Below the pieces are notes generated by a model. The model was not told the DNA's origin, ran no database searches, and worked only from the letters and a program-made list of their open reading frames with translations. From an uncultured Aquimarina sp. (lineage in GTDB: Bacteria; Bacteroidota; Bacteroidia; Flavobacteriales; Flavobacteriaceae), in contig CANMKX010000020.1 in assembly GCA_947498595.1 (NCBI GenBank), positions 18,936 through 82,935 on the forward strand: 64,000 nt of DNA, given 5' to 3'. Of this stretch, positions 34,638 through 43,652 are shown in pieces. The translations under genes were made by a program, and so were the position numbers. Positions within the stretch are counted from its first letter, which is position 1, and every line of letters starts with the position of its first letter.

Positions 34638-35749
34638 ATTACCCTATTTATATAATCTGTATATGAAATTATCGTTCGAAGTACTTTTTTTGAAACATTT
34701 CTTGTATCATAATCATTGATCATCTTCATTCCTTTATTTTCATTAGATTTATGACTTACAACTACATTAATACTCTCAATTATTCTACCTTTTTTTAGAC
34801 CGGACATTATTAAAGTACCTTCATCCATCCCTTCTGGTCTTTCATGTGTTTGACGAATAGTAATTGCAGGTAAATTTAATATTGATGCTTCTTCTGTAAT
34901 TGTACCACTATCAGAAATAACGCAAAATGCATTTTTTTGTAAACACACATAATCATGAAAGCCAAATGGTTTAGAAAAAGTGATCATTTCATTTTTATTT
35001 TGATATCCTTCTTTAATCATTTTTTTCTTTGTTCTTGGATGAGTTGATATTATAATTTTTTTCTCATAATATCTTGTTATTTCATCCAATGAATCAAGTA
35101 AGTTTTTAAAGTTTTCAGGAGAATCTACATTTTCTTCTCTATGAATACTAACTATAAAATAATCGTTCTTAGCTAAATTCTCTCTTTTTAATATGTCAGA
35201 ATCATTTATTTTATTTAGATTTTTTTCCAGAACTTCTAACATTGGAGAACCTGTTTTTATTATTGTCTCTGGTTGAATTCCTTCTCTTTCAAGATATTTT
35301 CTCGCATGCTCAGACAACGGCATGTTTATATCACTTAAATGATCTACAATTTTTCTATTTATTTCTTCTGGAACTCTTTGATCGAAACATCTATTTCCAG
35401 CTTCCATATGAAAAATTGGTATTTTTCTTTTCTTAGCAGAAATTACTGATAAACAACTATTTGTATCTCCATATAGTAATAATGCATCTGGTAATTCTTT
35501 TATAAAAATCTTATCTGATTTAACAATTACGTTACTTATTGTTTCAATAGAATTTTCACCTGCTGCATCAAGAAAATAATCTGGTTTTCTTAAGCCTAAA
35601 TCATTAAAAAACACTTCATTTAATTCATAATCAAAATTTTGACCTGTATGAACTAAAACATGATTAGTATGTTTATCTAGTTCTTTTATAACTTCGCTTA
35701 ATTTAATTATTTCGGGTCTAGTACCCACAATCGTCATTACTTTCATCAT
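34625..35749 (-). CDS. fnlC: UDP-N-acetylglucosamine 2-epimerase family (FnlC/WecB type)
   Basis: 374 residues, non-hydrolysing GT-B-like epimerase. N-terminal IVGTRPEIIKLSEVI, then HMEAGNRCFDQRVPEEINRKIVDH (in two parts), IVSIHREENVD and SDSGTITEEA. Next to FnlA and FnlB types, the enzyme most likely inverts C2 to give UDP-L-FucNAc (CapG/FnlC) rather than making UDP-ManNAc (WecB). Sequence alone does not separate these two roles with certainty. Confidence 0.88.
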   Translation of the reverse strand: MMKVMTIVGTRPEIIKLSEVIKELDKHTNHVLVHTGQNFDYELNEVFFNDLGLRKPDYFLDAAGENSIETISNVIVKSDKIFIKELPDALLLYGDTNSCLSVISAKKRKIPIFHMEAGNRCFDQRVPEEINRKIVDHLSDINMPLSEHARKYLEREGIQPETIIKTGSPMLEVLEKNLNKINDSDILKRENLAKNDYFIVSIHREENVDSPENFKNLLDSLDEITRYYEKKIIISTHPRTKKKMIKEGYQNKNEMITFSKPFGFHDYVCLQKNAFCVISDSGTITEEASILNLPAITIRQTHERPEGMDEGTLIMSGLKKGRIIESINVVVSHKSNENKGMKMINDYDTRNVSKKVLRTIISYTDYINRVIWKK

Positions 35750-35767
35750 TTTTCTTTTGTCTTTTTC

Positions 35768-36208
35768 TTATAAATTAGGCCAACAATTAATCCATTTATC
35801 ATTTTTAAATTTATAATTATCATTTTTTGCTTCGTCTATTGTTAAATCAGAAAATGACATTAATTTAGAATCCATTTCTAATGCTTTTATCCCATTAGCA
35901 TAACCTGGTGGTATACATAAAATTTCATTTTTTGTACATGTTAACTTAAAAAAATCAGGTTTTAAATTATCTGATGGATTTTCCCAATTGTCAATTAAAA
36001 CACAACCTATAATAAAACTTCCTTGAATTACTTTCAAAAATTTAGATTCTATTTTATGACCTTGCCAAGCCCTTAATATATTTACATCTTTATTTGATAT
36101 TGTATACAATCTTTTTATGTCAGACATATCAAAATCATTAATAAAAGCTACTTCTCCTCTATCATCATAATGAGAATTACCTTTAATTATTTTTAGATTC
36201 TTTACCAT
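35768..36208 (-). CDS. Stand-alone cupin sugar epimerase (WxcM-like / CapF cupin part)
   Basis: 146 residues, RmlC-like cupin: YDDRGEVAFINDFD at the start, ILRAWQGHKIESKFLKVIQGSFIIG in the core, and LCIPPGYANGIKAL. It lies between FnlA and FnlC genes and its ATG is inside the end of fnlA (26-base overlap), so it is tightly coupled to that pathway. In S. aureus CapF a C-terminal cupin does the epimerisation step before reduction. This protein is the likely separate counterpart. Alternatively it could act on another keto sugar. Confidence 0.8.
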   Translation of the reverse strand: MVKNLKIIKGNSHYDDRGEVAFINDFDMSDIKRLYTISNKDVNILRAWQGHKIESKFLKVIQGSFIIGCVLIDNWENPSDNLKPDFFKLTCTKNEILCIPPGYANGIKALEMDSKLMSFSDLTIDEAKNDNYKFKNDKWINCWPNL

Positions 36209-37220
36209 TTTTCACTTCATTAATATCTTCAACATAATTTAAAGACAGTATTTTACTTATCGTTTCTTCTAATGTTAGTCTTTTAGTATTATGCGAATGG
36301 TATTCATTTGTTGCAGATAAAGATTTATCACCATACTCAAAATATTTTCCATAATTTAAATCTCTATTATCAGAAGGGACTCTATAATAACCTTCTAAAT
36401 CGTCTGCTTTTACAAATTCTTCTTTTGTTAATAGTGTTTCATAAAGCTTTTCTCCATGTCTAGTCCCTATAATCTTAATCTCACTATCTGATTTAAATAT
36501 CCTTTTCATTGCTTTCGCTACATCTTCAACAGTAGAAGCTGGCGATTTCTGAACAAAAAGATCCCCTTGCTTACCATTTTTAAAAGCATATATAACAAGA
36601 TCAACAGCTTCATCTAAAGACATCATAAAACGAGTCATTTTAGGATCTGTAATAGTCAAAATACCTGTTTCTTTTATCTGTTTAATAAATAAAGGGATTA
36701 CGCTTCCTCTTGAAGCCATTACATTTCCATAACGAGTTACACAAACTATAGGTCCATCTTTAGGTATATTTCTCGATTCTGCTATAGCTACTTTCTCCAT
36801 TAGAGCTTTAGATATTCCCATGGCATTAATTGGATATGCTGCTTTATCTGTACTCAAACAAATTACTTTCTTAACATTATTACTTTTTGCAGCTTTAATA
36901 ACATTTGAAGTTCCAAATACATTAGTTTTAGTCGCTTCTAAAGGAAAAAATTCACAGGAAGGCACTTGTTTTAATGCCGCTGCATGAAAGACATAGTCTA
37001 CTCCCATCATAGCATTGTTAATGCTATCAAAATCTCTTACATTACCTATATAGAATTTTATCTTTGAATTCTGATAATGAATTCTCATATCTTCTTGTTT
37101 TTTTTCATCTCTTGAAAAAATTCTAATTTCTTCAATATCTGTATTCAAGAATCCTTTTAAAACTGCATTACCAAAAGAACCTGTTCCACCTGTTATTAGT
37201 AATATTTTATTTTTAAACAT
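36183..37220 (-). CDS. fnlA: UDP-GlcNAc 4,6-dehydratase/epimerase (FnlA/CapE type)
   Basis: 345 residues. NAD(P) site ITGGTGSFGNAV, then STDKAAYPINAMGISKALME, where the usual YxxxK is MxxxK (MGISK), as in the CapE/FlaA1-related short group. TRYGNVMASRGSVIPLF and DPKMTRFMM also match. It starts the UDP-L-FucNAc route from UDP-GlcNAc. It is the first gene of the fnlA-cupin-fnlC-fnlB set, 16 bases after the O-antigen ligase-like gene. Confidence 0.92.
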   Translation of the reverse strand: MFKNKILLITGGTGSFGNAVLKGFLNTDIEEIRIFSRDEKKQEDMRIHYQNSKIKFYIGNVRDFDSINNAMMGVDYVFHAAALKQVPSCEFFPLEATKTNVFGTSNVIKAAKSNNVKKVICLSTDKAAYPINAMGISKALMEKVAIAESRNIPKDGPIVCVTRYGNVMASRGSVIPLFIKQIKETGILTITDPKMTRFMMSLDEAVDLVIYAFKNGKQGDLFVQKSPASTVEDVAKAMKRIFKSDSEIKIIGTRHGEKLYETLLTKEEFVKADDLEGYYRVPSDNRDLNYGKYFEYGDKSLSATNEYHSHNTKRLTLEETISKILSLNYVEDINEVKNGKESKNN

Positions 37221-37236
37221 TTTTAAAATAATTAAT

Positions 37237-38460
37237 TTATGTTTTATTCGTTTTTTCTAAAAAATACGGTAGATTCACAAAAAAAGCAAAAACTATAACA
37301 CCACTTTGCCTATCTAAAACCGTTTCTGTCAGGAAATTCACAAAAAATATTAAAAATATTCCTGCTTTATAAAAAGATTTTCGTTCTATATTTTTTACTA
37401 TACCTATATAAAATAACGATATCAATACAATTAACCCTACTACACCTAGCTCTATCCACATTTCTAAAAATTGATTATGAGCATTATATTTTCTTCCATA
37501 AATAGTTAACGGTTTATATCCGCATTCTAAGTTTCTTTCTCTTAATATGTTTTTTGACATGCCTGCTCCATAACCTAATATAATTTTTTTACTAATTACG
37601 TCTAAACTAGATTCCCATAAAATTAATCTTGTTTGCATACTATTTAAAGCATAAACCTGTGTTATATCCAATTCATTATTAAATCCATCAATAACTTTAG
37701 AAAATTTATCTAAAATCTTATTATAAGCTAAACAAAAAAATACTAAGCTTATAACTAAACATATCGACATTAATAATTTATTTATTTTACTAAAATTTAA
37801 ATAAACATGAACTATTATCAGTATTATTAACGTTAGAAAACCTATTTTAGATTCTGAAAACAAAAGACCTAATATCAATATTAGTATTAAAAAATATTTA
37901 AAAAAATTTTCTTTAAATACTTCTTTATTAATAAGAGTCCATATTGAAATACAAATATACATGGCATAATAACTACGATGAAGAAACATGCTATGATAAG
38001 TTCCAAAATGTATGTAATATTTTTCTTCTAAAGAATCATTAAAAAACAAATTAAAGATTGATACGGATAAACAGATAACAACTGCTATAACATTTGAAAT
38101 AGTAAAAAATCGTAATAAAACAATTATTTTTTTTCTAATAAATTCTATTAATGGGAAAATAATAGGGAATATGATTATCGACAATTTGTGAATTAAATCT
38201 CTAACTGATAAATCTATACGATCTGTCCACATTATACTTATCACAAAACATAAATAAAGTACAATTGATGATATATATATATATTTATTGTTTTTAAAAT
38301 TTTTTATATAATCCTTCCTATTACCTATACAAAATGATAGGGCTACCAAAATTATTATTACCGGGGATATTATTTTTAAATTAAATGGTAAAAGAATCAC
38401 TAATGTTTTTAATAAAAAAAATAAAACATTATCTTTATTTATTAAATTTTTCAAATACAT
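37237..38460 (-). CDS. O-antigen ligase/polymerase family membrane protein (Wzy_C type)
   Basis: 407 residues with about eleven to twelve membrane segments and one long periplasmic loop (about 245-320) carrying LGYGAGMSKNI and NAHNQFLEMWIELGVVGL, the Wzy_C/WaaL signature. It could be either the polymerase (Wzy) or a ligase (WaaL). A second polymerase candidate is at 40665-41873. Its start overlaps the end of the upstream GT4 gene by 26 bases. Confidence 0.88.
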   Translation of the reverse strand: MYLKNLINKDNVLFFLLKTLVILLPFNLKIISPVIIILVALSFCIGNRKDYIKNFKNNKYIYISSIVLYLCFVISIMWTDRIDLSVRDLIHKLSIIIFPIIFPLIEFIRKKIIVLLRFFTISNVIAVVICLSVSIFNLFFNDSLEEKYYIHFGTYHSMFLHRSYYAMYICISIWTLINKEVFKENFFKYFLILILILGLLFSESKIGFLTLIILIIVHVYLNFSKINKLLMSICLVISLVFFCLAYNKILDKFSKVIDGFNNELDITQVYALNSMQTRLILWESSLDVISKKIILGYGAGMSKNILRERNLECGYKPLTIYGRKYNAHNQFLEMWIELGVVGLIVLISLFYIGIVKNIERKSFYKAGIFLIFFVNFLTETVLDRQSGVIVFAFFVNLPYFLEKTNKT

Positions 38461-39592
38461 CTATTATAAAATTGAAAGTTGAATTACTTGTTTTTTTCCA
38501 AGAATATTTTTCTATTTTCAGTAAATTATTTTCTATAAATAATTTACTTTTTTGAGGGTTGTATAACATTTTTTTTAATGCTTCTACTATAGAATCCACA
38601 TTATGTGATTCGAAATAAAATCCATCATCTTCTAAAAACTCAGGCATTGGGTCCTTTTTGCTACAAGCTATTGGCCTACCTGAGGCCATGGCTTCTATGA
38701 GAATATTTGGCATATTTTCACAAGTTGAAGCGAAAATAATTCCATCAGTTTCTTTATATAATGTTTGAATTTTATTATAAGGAATATGACCATGATTATG
38801 TATAAACTCTCCTTTAGGGTCAATCTCATTAATGGTTCTTAATAATCTTTCTCCTGCAGATTCGTAAATAACTCCGCCTACTAAATCAAGTTCAATTGGG
38901 ATTCCTTGTTCTCTAAGAATATGAATTGCCTTAACTACATTCCATTGGTGCTTATAAACATGTACAGTAGAAACATATAACAACTTATACGGAGTTTGAT
39001 CATTATATAACGATAACTCTTTTTGTTCTTTTATATTATTTTTAAATTTTGGTGAAATTCCATGATTAATCTTGATTATATTTTTCTTATCTAATTTTAA
39101 AGACTTAACAATCTTTTTCTCTGCATAATTAGATATAAAAATAATTCCATTAGCATTATTAAAGCATTTTTTCTGCTTATGAAATAACAATAAAAATCTT
39201 AAAACTTCTTTTTTATTTTTTATTTCTTTCCATATATCTCTTTCATAAAGTAACATGTTTCTAGACATACCTATAAAAGGTCTGAACGAACCAATATAAT
39301 CCCCTGTTAGGGATATTAAAACATCACAATCTTTATTAAGATATTTATCAAAAAAACAAAGTTGAAATAAAAATCTATTCAATATATTTCCATTTAATAA
39401 TGGAAAACTTTTTTTTATTATTATTTTATGATTCGGTAATTCTTTTAAAACTTTATTTGAACTGTATACAACAATATTACTTACATCAAATTTTTCTAAA
39501 AAAAAATTATCTAAATTATTTAATATCTCTTTAAGGTGAGTTATACCTCCTCCTCCTCCAATATTAGTTGCATCTATACCTATTCTCATCAC
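38435..39592 (-). CDS. Glycosyltransferase family 4
   Basis: 385 residues, GT-B fold. A Gly-rich acceptor loop near the start (DATNIGGGGGITHL), then LLYVSTVHVYKHQWNVVKAI and the donor-site E-x7-E in FASTCENMPNILIEAMASGRPI. It is one of three GT4 enzymes that assemble the repeat unit. Linkage and sugar unknown. It overlaps both neighbours (26 and 29 bases). ATG ATG at the start allows either codon. Confidence 0.88.
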   Translation of the reverse strand: MMRIGIDATNIGGGGGITHLKEILNNLDNFFLEKFDVSNIVVYSSNKVLKELPNHKIIIKKSFPLLNGNILNRFLFQLCFFDKYLNKDCDVLISLTGDYIGSFRPFIGMSRNMLLYERDIWKEIKNKKEVLRFLLLFHKQKKCFNNANGIIFISNYAEKKIVKSLKLDKKNIIKINHGISPKFKNNIKEQKELSLYNDQTPYKLLYVSTVHVYKHQWNVVKAIHILREQGIPIELDLVGGVIYESAGERLLRTINEIDPKGEFIHNHGHIPYNKIQTLYKETDGIIFASTCENMPNILIEAMASGRPIACSKKDPMPEFLEDDGFYFESHNVDSIVEALKKMLYNPQKSKLFIENNLLKIEKYSWKKTSNSTFNFIIDVFEKFNK

Positions 39593-40646
39593 TCTTATTT
39601 AAACAAAAGTTTAATATTTTTTCTGCTATAATATCTGAATTCAGATCTTTCATAATCTTTTTTGCTTCTATTGATATCTTTTCTCTTAATAATTCATCGT
39701 TCATTAATTCGTTTAATTTTTCTGAAAAACTATCAACATCCATTAAATCAATTAAAAAACCATTTATTTTGTGTATTATTATATCTCTTGGGCCTGCATC
39801 ACAATCAAAAGCTACACAAGGTAGTCCATATGACATTGCTTCTACTAGAGAATTAGGAAAACCTTCTGAAATCGATGTAAAGGCAAATATAGACGATTTT
39901 GATAACCATTTTCCTATATCTTTTACCGATCCCATCAAAACAACTCTTTTTTCTAATTTTAATAATTTAATTTGGCTTTCTATTTTAGTTCTTAATTCTC
40001 CTTCTCCTAAAATTACAAGTTTCCATTCATTATTTTCGATTTTAGAAAATGATTCGATAAGATATTTATGTCCTTTTTCTTCTACTAATCGTCCCATATT
40101 AAGTATTATTTTTTCTTTTTTATTCTTAAAAGAAAAAGGGAAATCTAATGGATTCTTAATTACTTTTATATTTTTATTTCCAGTTTTTTTAGCTAAGATT
40201 TCTTTTGCAAGTTCGGTTTGTGCAATAATTCCATTAGCATATTTATACGTGTATCTTCTAAAAAATTCATATAGAATAGGTATTTTTCTTTTTAAATTAT
40301 TTCTATCAGACACAAATACTGGAATATTTGTTCTAATTGTAGCTATAATAGTTAAAATATTATACTGTGTTAAAAAACTTAATACACTATCTGGTTGGAT
40401 TTTTAAAATAATCTTTCGCATTCTATAAAAAAGAAAAAACTTCTCTAACTTTTTAAAAGAATTATCATTATTGATTAAGTAATGAATATAAACTTCTTTT
40501 GATATATTATAAAATATTTCATTTTCTTCCTTAAGAAGGATCAAATGAACTTCATAGCCTTTTTTTGACCAATTATTTGACAAAACAGACATTACTCTTT
40601 CTGCTCCACCTTGTTTCAAGGTTGGTATTACTAATAATATTTTCAA
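39564..40646 (-). CDS. Glycosyltransferase family 4 (PglH/PglJ-like)
   Basis: 360 residues, GT-B fold. N-terminal LVIPTLKQGGAERVMS, donor half ILNMGRLVEEKGHKYLIESF, and the E-x7-E motif SISEGFPNSLVEAMSYGLPCVAFD. These are typical of retaining GT4 transferases that extend undecaprenyl-linked glycans, often with GalNAc-type sugars. The tail SDENRYRCN overlaps the next gene by 29 bases. Confidence 0.9.
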   Translation of the reverse strand: MKILLVIPTLKQGGAERVMSVLSNNWSKKGYEVHLILLKEENEIFYNISKEVYIHYLINNDNSFKKLEKFFLFYRMRKIILKIQPDSVLSFLTQYNILTIIATIRTNIPVFVSDRNNLKRKIPILYEFFRRYTYKYANGIIAQTELAKEILAKKTGNKNIKVIKNPLDFPFSFKNKKEKIILNMGRLVEEKGHKYLIESFSKIENNEWKLVILGEGELRTKIESQIKLLKLEKRVVLMGSVKDIGKWLSKSSIFAFTSISEGFPNSLVEAMSYGLPCVAFDCDAGPRDIIIHKINGFLIDLMDVDSFSEKLNELMNDELLREKISIEAKKIMKDLNSDIIAEKILNFCLNKSDENRYRCN

Positions 40647-40664
40647 CTTACTACAATCTTTTTA

Positions 40665-41873
40665 TTACCATAAAAATTCAAGTTCAACCTTTTTTAATAA
40701 TATTCCTATCAAGCTTAAAAAATCTATATTAAATAAACTATTAATAAAAAAAACTCTATTAATGATAATATTAACTACAAAACTTGGTATTATATATATG
40801 AAAAATGTTATAATAATTATCTTATTATATTTATAATTGATTTCATGATATAATAAATAAATAAACAAAGGTTCTATAAAATATGTCAATCTCATATTTA
40901 TATCAGGTGCTAAATGAAATACATTTAATAAACACATTGACATTAAAACACTTTTTCTTAAAGGAGATTGTCTTTTATATGTTACAAATAAATATAGATG
41001 AGCAAAAAACACCCAAGAAATTCTAATCATATAAGATATATATGCAGATTTAGATTCTAAAAAGCCTTTTTCGGCTAAATCTAAACCAAACAAATAAGCT
41101 CTAATTTTTGCATCAAAAGCTTCTGGTAAAGGTAATAGTAAGGCTAGATCATATAAATATGATTTAGATAAAAATATACCTATAAAAGAACATATATATA
41201 TATATAATATTTTTTTTGTTGTTAAATTCCAATATATACTAAATACATATACTGGAATAAAAATTAACGTTCCATAATGAACCAAAAATGAAAAAATGAA
41301 AAAAGTAAGACTCTTTCTTTTCTTATTTTCAAATATTCCCAAATAAAAAGAATATAATAATATTGATGATGCTAATAAATTTCTAATTCCTGAGTATAAC
41401 CCTAATAATTCAATTGAAAAAAAAATCAGGATAATTCCTATCAAGTAATTACTTTTTGAAACATCATTTGTAATCAACTTATTATAAACTTTATACATAT
41501 AAAACAATGTAAGATATGTTAATATCGAAAAAAACAACTGAGGTGATAATCCAATTTTAGCGAAAAGAAATGATCCTAAATAAATTACAAAATCTGGTTT
41601 ATTTAATAATTCCCTTATAAATATTTTTATAGGTTTATAAAGAGATTGATTATAAAACCTATAATGCTGAAATAAATCTGAAGTTTCATGGGGCACTAAT
41701 TGATAAGTAATTAGTGCCCCAAAAAACATTAATAATATTAAGCTTATCTTATTTTTCTTATAAATTCCAAAAAAAAGAAATGGCAATGATAAAATAGGAG
41801 AAATCATAAAAAAACAGCTATTAAAAAAGCTGATTTTATTCATCTTTGATTTAAAATTTATAATAATTCCCAT
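40665..41873 (-). CDS. EpsG-like polysaccharide polymerase (candidate Wzy)
   Basis: 402 residues with about ten membrane helices spread over the length, resembling the EpsG/Wzy family (YSGIRNLLASSILLYSFYLG and LAPDINMRLTYFIEPL are typical Arg-containing loops). It would join repeat units in the periplasm. It lies between GT4 and acyltransferase genes in the most variable part of the locus. A perfect 12-bp stem-loop lies in its coding sequence near codons 55-65. Confidence 0.75.
   Translation of the reverse strand: MGIIINFKSKMNKISFFNSCFFMISPILSLPFLFFGIYKKNKISLILLMFFGALITYQLVPHETSDLFQHYRFYNQSLYKPIKIFIRELLNKPDFVIYLGSFLFAKIGLSPQLFFSILTYLTLFYMYKVYNKLITNDVSKSNYLIGIILIFFSIELLGLYSGIRNLLASSILLYSFYLGIFENKKRKSLTFFIFSFLVHYGTLIFIPVYVFSIYWNLTTKKILYIYICSFIGIFLSKSYLYDLALLLPLPEAFDAKIRAYLFGLDLAEKGFLESKSAYISYMIRISWVFFAHLYLFVTYKRQSPLRKSVLMSMCLLNVFHLAPDINMRLTYFIEPLFIYLLYHEINYKYNKIIIITFFIYIIPSFVVNIIINRVFFINSLFNIDFLSLIGILLKKVELEFLW
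41690..41720 (-). repeat. Perfect 12-bp inverted repeat inside the EpsG-like gene
   Basis: GGGGCACTAATT / AATTAGTGCCCC with a 7-nt loop. It lies wholly inside the coding frame (codons for GALITYQLVP), preceded on the minus strand by six T. There is no T tract after it, so it is not a canonical terminator. Confidence 0.7.
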
Positions 41874-41882
41874 TTTTTTAAA

Positions 41883-42392
41883 TTATAAATCAATATTTGT
41901 TAAATACTCTTTTTTATCCAAAGAATTCATATTATGAGTATTCACAAATTTATCTTTATTTTTTTTAAAATATTCGTCAGTAGTCAAAATAAATTTAGCT
42001 GGACAGCCTGCGTAAACTCCGTTAGCTGCTAATCTACCTTTAACAATACTACCTGCACCAATAATTACATTTTCTTCAACATGTGTTCCTGGCAAAATTA
42101 TGGCATTAATACCTATAAAAACATTATTCTCTATTTTAATTTTATTAAACATATCTATATTTTTATATTCTTCATATAGATTTCTAAAAACAGATAAACT
42201 TCCATCATGCGTTACAAAATTAACATTAGAAGCTGTACAAACATTATTTCCTAGTTCAATCAAATAAGGTTCAGATCCAAAAAACTTAGTTCTTAACACA
42301 CAATTATCTCCAAATTTAACTCCAACCTTCTTCGCATATTCGTTAGGAGATAAAATTCTATAAAACAAACTATTAAGTATTCTTTTTATCAT
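41883..42392 (-). CDS. Acyltransferase, left-handed beta-helix type
   Basis: 169 residues with hexapeptide repeats: VFIGINAIILPGTHVEENVIIGAG in the core and the closing turn GVYAGCPAKFI typical of maltose/serine O-acetyltransferase-like (WbbJ, CatB) enzymes. It probably O-acetylates a sugar of the repeat unit using acetyl-CoA. Its ATG overlaps the stop of the flippase gene by 4 bases. Confidence 0.88.
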   Translation of the reverse strand: MIKRILNSLFYRILSPNEYAKKVGVKFGDNCVLRTKFFGSEPYLIELGNNVCTASNVNFVTHDGSLSVFRNLYEEYKNIDMFNKIKIENNVFIGINAIILPGTHVEENVIIGAGSIVKGRLAANGVYAGCPAKFILTTDEYFKKNKDKFVNTHNMNSLDKKEYLTNIDL

Positions 42393-43627
42393 AAATTTAA
42401 TATTCTTAATTCTTCCTTTACTATTAATTTTCTTACTATAAAATGATTAAACAAATCTATACTCAATGATCCTAAAGAAAAAATTAGGACTACATCATTA
42501 AACTTATATTCAAAATAGATAATAATCAATATTAAACATAGCTTAATAAATAATGAACTAATAGTAAAAAACAATGCATATTTTTGGAATGGATAAACTT
42601 TAGTTGCTATAGAAGATGGAATAGAAACAAAAAACCAAATAAAATATGGAATTAAAAACCTAACCATATATGCACTTTCAGTCCATTTCTCTCCAAAAAT
42701 AAAAATTACGATCTTAGGTAAGATAAAATATATTACAATAGATAAGATCACTCCCAAAAAAAATAATATATAAAAGGTTTTATTATGCAAAAATAATATA
42801 CTCTCTTTATTTCCTTTTTTTTTAGCCATTTCTGATAATAATACTGGTCTAATAGACGATGATATTAGACTTGCAGGTTGAATCATAATACTTGATGCAA
42901 CTGAATAAATTGCAACTTGACTTAAGGAAAAATATTCGCTAAAAATAAGTATTGGTAAGCTCGATGATATAGCAAAAATCAAATTCGACCAACAAAAATA
43001 TTTAGGGTATTCTTTATATCTTATCGCATTTTTAAATAAAATTTGTTTATTCTGATACTTAAATACACCTGTTAAGATATTTTTATCCTTATACATTAAA
43101 TAAATAATTACACAAAAACTTGCAACTATAAATCCTAATAATAGTCCATATGAACCTAAAGAAAACAACCCGATTTGAAAAGCTAAAATTATTATACTTC
43201 TTAATACTTTAGATTTACTTAATTTTGTAAATAAATCATCTCTAATTTTAGAATAATTTAAAGAGTTAATTACAACTTGCAAAAAAGTACCTAGTCCTAT
43301 AAAAAAAATTATCTCTTTATATTTCACAAAAAACTCAATAGGTATATATAATGTAATCGAAGTTACTATTGATAGCACACCTCCTGAGATTAAAGTTATT
43401 TTCAATAATGCTTGTGCATCATCTTTTCTAGATGGTAAAACAATAGTATTATCGTATGCTAAAGTTACAAAAGATGTAGTCACATTTAATGTTGAAATAA
43501 AAAGAGCATAAATTCCTATTACTTCTTTTTCATATAAACCAGTTATTATAGGAGTACCTATTAACATTAATATTTGAGCAAAAAGTGTTCCTGTAGATAT
43601 TTTTAAAATATTCTTAAGAATACTCAT
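42389..43627 (-). CDS. Polysaccharide flippase (Wzx-like)
   Basis: 412 residues with about twelve membrane segments, MOP superfamily, starting MSILKNILKISTGTLFAQIL. It moves the undecaprenyl-linked repeat unit to the periplasm for polymerisation. It is located in the capsule locus, beside the transferases. It differs from the other flippase at 6405-7862 in length and sequence. Confidence 0.88.
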   Translation of the reverse strand: MSILKNILKISTGTLFAQILMLIGTPIITGLYEKEVIGIYALFISTLNVTTSFVTLAYDNTIVLPSRKDDAQALLKITLISGGVLSIVTSITLYIPIEFFVKYKEIIFFIGLGTFLQVVINSLNYSKIRDDLFTKLSKSKVLRSIIILAFQIGLFSLGSYGLLLGFIVASFCVIIYLMYKDKNILTGVFKYQNKQILFKNAIRYKEYPKYFCWSNLIFAISSSLPILIFSEYFSLSQVAIYSVASSIMIQPASLISSSIRPVLLSEMAKKKGNKESILFLHNKTFYILFFLGVILSIVIYFILPKIVIFIFGEKWTESAYMVRFLIPYFIWFFVSIPSSIATKVYPFQKYALFFTISSLFIKLCLILIIIYFEYKFNDVVLIFSLGSLSIDLFNHFIVRKLIVKEELRILNL

Positions 43628-43652
43628 AGTAATCTTCTAAATTGATTAATTA

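Noticed and set aside
39568..40428. Plus-strand open frame of 286 codons
   Set aside because: It is antisense to a clear GT4 gene with all motifs; its product is rich in Phe, Ser, Ile and Leu as expected from the complement of AT-rich coding sequence.
41690..41720. Intrinsic terminator inside the EpsG-like gene
   Set aside because: The stem is strong, but on the transcribed strand the T run comes before rather than after it, and the reading frame continues.
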